From: Alistipes sp. UBA940
GTDB lineage: Bacteria; Bacteroidota; Bacteroidia; Bacteroidales; Rikenellaceae
Direction: 5' to 3'
Assembly (NCBI GenBank): GCA_002293425.1
Contig: DBDE01000022.1
Coordinates: 1-30,756 of the forward strand
Length of the DNA stretch: 30,756 nucleotides
Shown in pieces: positions 24,789 to 30,756 of this stretch (position 1 is its first letter; the number at the start of each line of letters is the position of its first letter). The notes under the pieces were generated by a model, which was not told where the DNA came from, ran no database searches, and saw only the letters and a list, made by a program, of their open reading frames with translations. The position numbers were made by a program, and so were the translations under genes.

Positions 24789-25771
24789 ATCAGGCTCGCA
24801 AATTCCCAAATATCGCTCTCCACGGTGTCCCAACTCGTCACGAAACGCGACACCCCGTGATGGGTATAGAAGAAATATTTAGTCTCCAATCTCCGGCGCG
24901 ACTCATCGCCCAGCCTACAAAAAACCTGGTTGCTCTCCACTTTCTGAACAATCTCCACCCTCCTGGCATTCAAAATACCAGCCAACCGAGCGGCCATATC
25001 ATTGGCATTTCGGGCGTTAGCGAGCCAAACATCATCCAAATAGGGAACAAATCCGGCGGCCAAATACCTCATCTTCGAAGCCAACTGGGCAGACTGCTTG
25101 CGGATCCACTCCATATTTTCGGCCAGAGCGGGGTTGAGAACCACCACCGCCTCGCCCATCATCATCCCGTTCTTCGTTCCGCCGAAGCTCACGATGTCGG
25201 CACCCCCGACGGCCTCGGCAAGCGAGCACTCCAACGCCGCAGCGGCATTAGCCAACCGCGCCCCATCGACGTGTAGCAACATCCCGCTCGCGTGAGCAAA
25301 ATCGGCCAAAGCCCTCATCTCCTCAACGGTATAAACGGTCCCCAATTCGGTGGTTTGCGAAACATATATCGCTCGGGGCTGCGAGTGGTGAACAACCCCC
25401 GCGGCACACAAACAGGGTTCCAGCATCTGTGGCGTCAACTTCCCGTCCTCGGTGGGGATGGTCTGAATGGCCGCACCCGTCATCTTGCCCGGAGCTCCGC
25501 ACTCATCGTTGTAGATGTGGGCGACATCGGCACACAGCACGCTCCCCCACGAAGGCACTGCGGCCTGCAACGCCACACAATTGGCCCCCGTGCCGTTAAA
25601 GACCATAAAAACCCGGGCCGCGTCGCCGAACATCTTCCGAAAAGAGTTCTCCGCCCGCTCCGTCCACTCATCATCGCCATACCCCAATGCGTGGTCGCGG
25701 TTGGCCTCGACGATGGCCCCCATCACCGCCGGATGGACCGACGAATTGTTATCGCTCGCAAAACTTCTCAT
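24785..25771 (-). CDS. ltaE: Low-specificity L-threonine aldolase family, PLP enzyme
   Basis: A 328-aa fold-type I PLP enzyme (beta-eliminating lyase/threonine aldolase family) cleaving L-threonine or allo-threonine to glycine and acetaldehyde. FASDNNSSVHPAVM begins the fold. The cofactor Asp/Arg motif HVDGARLANA is at 167-176, and the Schiff-base lysine is Lys200 in SFGGTKNGMM. Length is typical. It starts 15 nt after dnaE, and its stop overlaps the mtaB TTG start, so dnaE-ltaE-mtaB look co-transcribed. No mechanistic link to the neighbours is apparent. Confidence 0.9.
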   Translation of the reverse strand: MRSFASDNNSSVHPAVMGAIVEANRDHALGYGDDEWTERAENSFRKMFGDAARVFMVFNGTGANCVALQAAVPSWGSVLCADVAHIYNDECGAPGKMTGAAIQTIPTEDGKLTPQMLEPCLCAAGVVHHSQPRAIYVSQTTELGTVYTVEEMRALADFAHASGMLLHVDGARLANAAAALECSLAEAVGGADIVSFGGTKNGMMMGEAVVVLNPALAENMEWIRKQSAQLASKMRYLAAGFVPYLDDVWLANARNANDMAARLAGILNARRVEIVQKVESNQVFCRLGDESRRRLETKYFFYTHHGVSRFVTSWDTVESDIWEFASLI

Positions 25772-25786
25772 ATCAATAACCCCCTG

Positions 25787-28700
25787 TCAATTAATCGTGT
25801 ACCTCAACTCGCTCTCCTCCAGCAGACCCAACAACGGAGAGTCGAGCGAAGCTTTATATTTTCTCGAAACCAACTTCACACCAGTCCCGTTACCGTCACC
25901 GACCTTCACCGCCAACCGCAAAGGGCCTTCGGTGCCCAAAGCGGTTTTGAAGCCGTCGATCAACGCCCCGTCGATGGAGGCCACCGGAACCGTCACGCAA
26001 ATCTCCTTCAAAATACTCTTCTCAACATCCGCCAACTGCATTAGGTTCGACACCTTGGCCTCCCAATTGCCCTCTTGGCCGAAACGCGCCTGGACCCGTC
26101 CGCGAATGAACAGGAAATAGTCGGTGAAAAAGAATATGCGCCACTTCTCATAATCTTTCTCGAACATCGTGAACTCATAGCTGTTGCCCTCATAGTCTTC
26201 CACCTTCAACCGACCATAAGGCTTGCCGCTCTTCGAAACGAGGTTCTGCACCCCCGTCACCATCCCCGCAACGGTAAAATCCTTACCGGCTATTCGCGAC
26301 AGGTCGCCCAACTCGTCCAAACCGCAAGTGCAAAGATTTTTGATGACGGGCAAATATTTATCCAACGGGTGGCTCGAAAGATAGATGCCTATCGCCTCGC
26401 GCTCGCGGTTGAGCGTCTCCAACTGGCTCCACTCGCCCAGGGTCGGCACCGCAGGCCGCTGAATGGCAACCGCACTCTCCCCTCCGAACAGGCTCTGCTG
26501 GGCATTGTTCTTCTCGCCCTGGATCCGTGACCCGTAGCGCGACAACTGCTCCAAAAAGGAGCCGCCCTCGTCGCCCACCGGAGCGAAGAACTTGCTGCGG
26601 TGAAACCCGCTTATGCCGTCGAACGCCCCTGCAACGGCAAGGCTCTCCAAGGTCTTCTTGTTGACCAGCGACGGATTGATGCGCTCGAAAAAGTCGTAAA
26701 TGTCGACGAACGGGCCCTTGCCCCGCTCCTCGATGATGCTCCTCACCGCCTCGCCCCCGACCCCCTTGATGCCTGCCAGACCGAACCGGACGTTGCCCTG
26801 CTTGTCGGACGAGAAGTGCTCCATACTTGCGTTCACATCGGGCCCCGCCACGTTGATGCGCATCCGCTTGCACTCCTGCATATAGAGGGTTATCTCCTTG
26901 ATGTTGTGCAGGTTGCGGCTCAGCACCGCCGCCATAAACTCGCTCGGATAGTGCGCCTTCAACCATCCCGTCTGGTAGGCGATATAGGCATAACAGGTGG
27001 AATGGGACTTGTTGAACGCATACTCGGCAAACGCCTCCCAATCGCTCCACACCTTTTCGACCGTCTTGCGGTCGTGACCCTTCGCCACCGCGCCCTCGAC
27101 GAACTGCGGCTTCATCTTGTCGAGCACCGAACGCTGCTTCTTGCCCATCGCCTTGCGCAGTGTGTCGGCCTCGCCGCCCGTGAAGCCCGCCAGCTTCTGC
27201 GACAAAAGCATCACCTGCTCCTGATAGACGGTGATGCCATAGGTGTCGGCCAAATACTCCTCCATCTCGGGCAGGTCATAGGTGACCTTTTCCTCGCCAT
27301 TCTTGCGGCGGATGAACGACGGAATATACTCCATCGGGCCCGGGCGATAAAGCGCATTCATCGCGATCAAATCTTCGAACCGCGTCGGTTTCAGGTTCCG
27401 CAAATGCTTGCGCATTCCTGCCGATTCGAACTGGAACAAACCGTGGGTGTCGCCTCTGGAAAACAGCGCGTAAGTGTCGGCGTCATCCAACGGGACATCA
27501 TCGGGCACGACATCGACGCCGTGAACCCGCTTTATGTTATCCACCGCGTCCTTGATAATAGACAAGGTTCGCAGTCCCAAAAAATCCATCTTGATCAGTC
27601 CGACGCTCTCCACCTGGGTACCCTCGTACTGCACCACATTTTTGTTCAGCCCCGTATCGCGATCGCGGGCTGTGGCGATGGGGACATAGAGCTCCAAATC
27701 GTCCTTGCCGATTATCACCCCGCAAGCGTGAACCCCCGTCTGGCGCACCGACCCTTCGAGCTTCTCGGCGTAGGCAAGGGTGCGCTTGACCGTATCGTCG
27801 GGCGACTCACGCTCGGCCCTCATCTCGGGCGAGGTTTCATAGATATGTTCGAACGCTGTCTGTCCCTTCTTGGGCGAAAGGCGGTCGGGAACAAGTTTGC
27901 TCAACCTCTCGCTTTCGGTTAGCGGCAACTTCTGCACCCGCGCGACATCCTTGATGGCCATCTTGGGAGCCATCGTCCCGAATGTGACTATCTGGGCCAC
28001 CCGCTTCTTGCCATACTTCTCCGTCACATAGTCGAGCACCGAAGCACGGCCCTCCTCGTCGAAATCTATGTCGACATCGGGCAGCGACACACGGTCGGGA
28101 TTCAAAAAACGCTCGAACAGAAGACTATAACGCAACGGGTCGATGTTGGTTATCCTCAGCGCATAAGCCACCACACTCCCCGCCGCCGAACCACGGCCCG
28201 GCCCCACCGAGACCCCCATCTCGCGCGCGGCACGGATCAAATCCCAAACTATGAGAAAGTAACCCGGAAAACCCATCCGTGCCACCGTGTCCAACTCATA
28301 ACGCAACCGGTCCTCGATGGCCTGCGGAAGCGGTGAACCATAACGCTCCTCGGCCCCTTTATGCGACAAATAGTCGAGATAGCGGTTCTGATGCTGAACG
28401 AGGCTTTCGCCCTCGGAACAAAACTCGGCGGGAGGAACGAAATCGGGCATCAACGGCTCGTGCTCCAAAGAGTACTCCTCCACCTTGTCCGCCACCTCCA
28501 ACGTGCCCGTCAAAGCCTCGGGACAATCCCCGAACAACGCCGCCATCTCCTGCGGACTTTTGAACCACTCCTGAAAAGTGTACCTCATCCGGTTGGGGTC
28601 GTCCAGATCTTTCCCCGTGTTGAGGCAGATGAGGTGGTCGTGGGCCTCGGCATCGGCCGCATCGACAAAGTGGACGTCGTTCGAAGCGATGAGCCTGACG

Positions 28701-29299
28701 CCGTGCTTGCGGGACAACTCGGCAAGCACCTTATTGACCTTAGTCTGGGCCTGATGAACCTCGCCCCCCGAAGGGTGCAACTGCATTTCGAGATAATAGT
28801 CGTCACCGAAAATGGCCTTAAACTCCTCGATGGCCCCTTCGGCCGAGGCAATATCGTTCCGAAGGATACACTGCGACACCTCGCCCCCCAAACAGGCCGA
28901 AGCGCAGATCAGCCCCTCGGAATACTCCCGTAGCAAAGCCTTGTCGATGCGGGGCTTATAATAAAACCCTTCGGTCCACGAATAACTCACTATCCGGCAA
29001 AGGTTGCGATAGCCTGTCAGATTTTTAGCCAAAAGGATCAGGTGATCGCCCGCCTTCTCGTCCTTGTCGCTCACCTTCCTGTCCCTGACCACATACACCT
29101 CGCAGCCCAGAATGGGTTTGATGCCTGCCGCGGTCATCACGTCGTGGAACTCTTTGGCACCGTACATATTTCCGTGGTCGGTGATGGCAACGGCCCCCAT
29201 ACCATATTCGGCCGCCCTTTTGGCCAGCTTGCGAATGTCGGAAGCCCCATCGAGAATGGAGTATTGGGTGTGGACGTGAAGATGAACGAATTGTTCCAA
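25787..29299 (-). CDS. dnaE: DNA polymerase III alpha subunit
   Basis: The 1170-aa replicative polymerase catalytic subunit. The N-terminal PHP domain begins FVHLHVHTQYSILDGA. The palm has GFPGYFLIVWDL, GPGRGSAAGS and the metal-binding PDVDIDF (407-413, with Asp408 and Asp410), plus KMDFLGLRTL for the third acidic residue. Helix-hairpin-helix and OB-fold regions follow. Length is normal for DnaE. The start is TTG at 29297-29299, the only reasonable start: an in-frame stop lies a few codons upstream. That codon sits at the edge of a heptamer array that forms the whole likely 5'UTR. It heads the dnaE-ltaE-mtaB operon and diverges from priA. Confidence 0.97.
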   Translation of the reverse strand: MEQFVHLHVHTQYSILDGASDIRKLAKRAAEYGMGAVAITDHGNMYGAKEFHDVMTAAGIKPILGCEVYVVRDRKVSDKDEKAGDHLILLAKNLTGYRNLCRIVSYSWTEGFYYKPRIDKALLREYSEGLICASACLGGEVSQCILRNDIASAEGAIEEFKAIFGDDYYLEMQLHPSGGEVHQAQTKVNKVLAELSRKHGVRLIASNDVHFVDAADAEAHDHLICLNTGKDLDDPNRMRYTFQEWFKSPQEMAALFGDCPEALTGTLEVADKVEEYSLEHEPLMPDFVPPAEFCSEGESLVQHQNRYLDYLSHKGAEERYGSPLPQAIEDRLRYELDTVARMGFPGYFLIVWDLIRAAREMGVSVGPGRGSAAGSVVAYALRITNIDPLRYSLLFERFLNPDRVSLPDVDIDFDEEGRASVLDYVTEKYGKKRVAQIVTFGTMAPKMAIKDVARVQKLPLTESERLSKLVPDRLSPKKGQTAFEHIYETSPEMRAERESPDDTVKRTLAYAEKLEGSVRQTGVHACGVIIGKDDLELYVPIATARDRDTGLNKNVVQYEGTQVESVGLIKMDFLGLRTLSIIKDAVDNIKRVHGVDVVPDDVPLDDADTYALFSRGDTHGLFQFESAGMRKHLRNLKPTRFEDLIAMNALYRPGPMEYIPSFIRRKNGEEKVTYDLPEMEEYLADTYGITVYQEQVMLLSQKLAGFTGGEADTLRKAMGKKQRSVLDKMKPQFVEGAVAKGHDRKTVEKVWSDWEAFAEYAFNKSHSTCYAYIAYQTGWLKAHYPSEFMAAVLSRNLHNIKEITLYMQECKRMRINVAGPDVNASMEHFSSDKQGNVRFGLAGIKGVGGEAVRSIIEERGKGPFVDIYDFFERINPSLVNKKTLESLAVAGAFDGISGFHRSKFFAPVGDEGGSFLEQLSRYGSRIQGEKNNAQQSLFGGESAVAIQRPAVPTLGEWSQLETLNREREAIGIYLSSHPLDKYLPVIKNLCTCGLDELGDLSRIAGKDFTVAGMVTGVQNLVSKSGKPYGRLKVEDYEGNSYEFTMFEKDYEKWRIFFFTDYFLFIRGRVQARFGQEGNWEAKVSNLMQLADVEKSILKEICVTVPVASIDGALIDGFKTALGTEGPLRLAVKVGDGNGTGVKLVSRKYKASLDSPLLGLLEESELRYTIN

Positions 29300-29405
29300 A
29301 ATGAAGAATTAAGAATGAAGAGTGAACAATGAGGCAAAAATACAACAAAATTCTCTATTTTTACGCCGTGCATTTTTCATTTTTCATTTTTCACTCATCA
29401 CTTTT
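29300..29405. repeat. Two-arm heptamer element filling the dnaE-priA spacer
   Basis: Arm 1: AATGAAG, AATTAAG, AATGAAG, AGTGAAC, AATGAGG (29300-29334), directly at the dnaE TTG. Arm 2: CATTTTT x3, CACTCAT, CACTTTT (29371-29405), 6 bp before the priA ATG. Between them is an AT-rich core with the dnaE -7 element and a TATTTTTA (29356-29363) that could serve priA. Both 5'UTRs would consist almost entirely of array. Confidence 0.88.
29335..29342 (-). promoter_or_regulatory. dnaE -7 promoter element
   Basis: The minus strand reads TATTTTTG (exact TAnnTTTG), directly abutting the heptamer array and 35 bp from the TTG start. No -33 TTG at the usual spacing. Confidence 0.6.
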
Positions 29406-29411
29406 CTGCGT

Positions 29412-30756
29412 ATGAAATACGCAGAAATCATACTTCCGATCCTGGGGGGCGTGTACACCTATTCCTCGGCCGACGAACCGACGGTGGGGAGCGTCGTGAG
29501 CGTCCCGCTGGGCAAAAAATCGGCCATCGGAGTGGTTCGGAGGGTTTTCTCCGAAAAGCCGTCTTTCGATGTCAAACCGGTCGGGGAGGTGCTCTATGGC
29601 GGACAACTCGTCACGGCGCGCCAAATGGAGCTGTGGGATTGGCTGGCCGATTATTATATGTGCACCCCCGGTGAGGTGATGCGCGCCGCCCTGCCGACAC
29701 TGCTCCGTAAAGGCGATTTTGTGCCGTACAAGAGGAGTCAAGAGTCAAGAGTCAAGAGTCAGGAGTCGGCTACGCGAAAAAGCCTGCGACATATGTCGCA
29801 CCAAAGACTAATGACTAATGACTCATCACTCTTAACTCTTCCCACTCTCTCTTCCGCCCAAACCCGTGCTTTGGGCGAGCTGTCGGAGGCGAAGCAAGAT
29901 GTGGCACTTTTGTGGGGCGTGCCGTCGAGCGGCAAGAGCGAAGTGTGTTTTCACGCCATCGCCCAAACCCTTGCCGCTGGGCGCGACGTGCTGTTGCTGT
30001 TGCCCGAAATTTCGCTCACCACCCAATTCATCCACCGCGTCCGCCGCGTGTTCGGCGACAACGTCACACTCTACCACTCCGGACTGACCGACAAAAGAAG
30101 GGCCGAAGCGTACCTCGATTTAATTGAGAATGGAGAATGGAGAATGGAGAATGATTTTTCGACTTTCTGTGAAAGTCGTCATCGCCCGCCCGTAGGGGGG
30201 TCGGGCGGCGATGAAAAACAACTCTCAACTCCGGGCTCTCAACTGATTGTCGGGACCCGGTCGGCGATATTTCTGCCCTTTCGCGATCTGGGGCTGGTGG
30301 TGGTCGACGAAGAGCAGGACAGTAGCTACAAACAGCAAGACCCCGCACCACGATACAACGCCCGCGATGCCGCCATCGTGTTGGCCAAACTGCACGGAGC
30401 ACGAACCATCCTGTCGAGCGCAACACCCTCGCTCGAAACGTGGGTCAACGCCGCGAACAACAAATATGCTCTGGTCGAACTCTCGGAGCGATACGGTGCC
30501 ACCGAGCCGCCCGCCGTGACAATATCCGACACCCTGCGCGCCGCCAAACGAGGCGAACGACGAAGCCACATCAACAAGGAACTTGCCGACAAAATCCATC
30601 TCGCCCTCGACAAAGGCGAGCAGATCATTCTGTTCCAGAACCGGCGAGGCGTGGCCCCCTACATCGAGTGCGAAGCGTGTGGCTGGGTGCCCCGATGCGA
30701 CCACTGCGCCATTCCGCTGACCGTCCACAAGCACTCGTTGAGGTGCCACTATTGCG
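29412..30756 (+). CDS. priA: Primosomal helicase PriA, 5' part, with two in-frame repeat inserts
   Basis: Replication-restart 3'-5' helicase; 448 codons are visible and the gene runs off the window. The start MKYAEIILPILGGVYTY is the usual PriA 3'-DNA-binding domain. Walker A GVPSSGKS lies at about 169-176. Motif II reads DEEQDSSYKQ where DEEHDSSYKQ is usual. GTRSAIFLPF, SSATPSLETW and zinc cysteines CEACGWVPRCDHC are present. Residues about 108-143 (family B) lie in the linker before the helicase, and 239-276 (family A) in the loop before IVGTRSAIF; both are open and in frame across the whole insert. Codon by codon reading shows no stop, so this is not a pseudogene. Confidence 0.93.
   Translation, partial: MKYAEIILPILGGVYTYSSADEPTVGSVVSVPLGKKSAIGVVRRVFSEKPSFDVKPVGEVLYGGQLVTARQMELWDWLADYYMCTPGEVMRAALPTLLRKGDFVPYKRSQESRVKSQESATRKSLRHMSHQRLMTNDSSLLTLPTLSSAQTRALGELSEAKQDVALLWGVPSSGKSEVCFHAIAQTLAAGRDVLLLLPEISLTTQFIHRVRRVFGDNVTLYHSGLTDKRRAEAYLDLIENGEWRMENDFSTFCESRHRPPVGGSGGDEKQLSTPGSQLIVGTRSAIFLPFRDLGLVVVDEEQDSSYKQQDPAPRYNARDAAIVLAKLHGARTILSSATPSLETWVNAANNKYALVELSERYGATEPPAVTISDTLRAAKRGERRSHINKELADKIHLALDKGEQIILFQNRRGVAPYIECEACGWVPRCDHCAIPLTVHKHSLRCHYC
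29735..29840 (+). repeat. Family-B two-arm element inside priA
   Basis: GAGTCAA x3, GAGTCAG, GAGTC (29735-29767). GGCT/AGCC stem (29768-29771, 29781-29784). Perfect 16-bp palindrome TGCGACATATGTCGCA (29785-29800). Inverted arm GACTAAT x2, GACTCAT, CACTCTT, AACTCTT (29806-29840). Encodes SQESRVKSQES and on to DSSLLT, matching the mtaB insert. Confidence 0.92.
30126..30239 (+). repeat. Family-A two-arm element inside priA
   Basis: GAGAATG x4 (30126-30153), T5, perfect hairpin CGACTTTC/GAAAGTCG (30160-30167, 30171-30178), second hairpin with outer stem TCATCGCC/GGCGATGA (30179-30214), A5, and inverted units CAACTCT, CAACTCC, GGGCTCT (30219-30239). The GAGAATG variant has no stop on the sense strand, unlike TTGAGAG. 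Confidence 0.9.

Noticed and set aside
24789..24833. Longer MtaB start 15 residues upstream
   Set aside because: It lies within the end of ltaE; the TTG overlapping the ltaE stop as TTGA gives a family-like N-terminus.
29412..30756. priA considered as a pseudogene because of the two repeat insertions
   Set aside because: Codon-by-codon reading shows an uninterrupted frame through both inserts, with helicase motifs intact on both sides.

Overview
This window looks like a chromosomal segment of a Bacteroidales bacterium, possibly Rikenellaceae-like; the family level is a guess. The evidence is Bacteroidetes-type -7 promoter elements (TAnnTTTG) before several genes, a DUF3276 (PUR-alpha-like) protein, a BACON-domain lipoprotein, a DUF6722-type small membrane protein, a moxR/DUF58/TPR Bat-type cluster, and transketolase and DnaE of Bacteroidetes style. 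Almost all genes are core housekeeping. I see no rRNA, tRNA, CRISPR, prophage, transposase or integrase.

Layout. (1) 173-7687, minus strand: a tight operon with overlapping or nearly touching genes, uvrD/pcrA - nth - DUF6722 - 37-aa membrane peptide - inactive S41-like lipoprotein - active S41 peptidase - nrnA. (2) 7733-11224, plus: moxR - DUF58 - BatD/DUF4381-like membrane protein - BatC-like TPR protein, diverging from uvrD out of a 45-bp spacer. The von Willebrand genes batA and batB that usually sit in such clusters are absent. (3) 11302-17949, plus: DUF3276, then trigger factor without a PPIase domain, clpP, clpX without its zinc-binding domain, transketolase and an outer-membrane beta-barrel protein; a small minus-strand ORF lies at 11765-11941. 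(4) 18428-29299, minus: dnaE - ltaE - mtaB (one operon), rubrerythrin - recO, alpha/beta hydrolase - membrane-anchored MurF-like ligase, and ddl. (5) 29412 to the window edge, plus: priA, 5' part only.

The main discovery candidate is a family of small dispersed palindromic repeats built from tandem 7-bp units, usually 4-5 copies per arm (GAGAGTT, GAGTCAA, GATTAGC, GAATGAA, TTTTAGC, GAGAATG and similar). Many copies have two inverted arms around a core of perfect hairpins. There are about 13 loci. Three behaviours stand out. First, seven genes (nrnA, the BatD-like gene, tig, the porin gene, ddl, murF, recO) end inside or directly at an array, always oriented so that each sense-strand heptamer carries TAA, TAG or TGA. 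Because 7 is not a multiple of 3, such an array stops all three frames within about 21 bp. Second, five copies lie in frame inside uvrD, mtaB (two) and priA (two). One mtaB copy and one priA copy encode the same roughly 35-residue peptide in the same frame, around a 16-bp palindrome whose differences are compensatory. Third, one copy spans the BatD-like/TPR gene junction and supplies the stop codon of one gene, the start codon of the next and its signal peptide. The behaviour recalls Rickettsia palindromic elements but the sequence is unrelated as far as I can see. From memory, heptad peptide strings of this kind occur in predicted Bacteroidales proteins; I know of no formal description and could not search.

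All reading frames, motif positions and repeat coordinates were read by eye. Family assignments rest on motif recognition, not on database searches.
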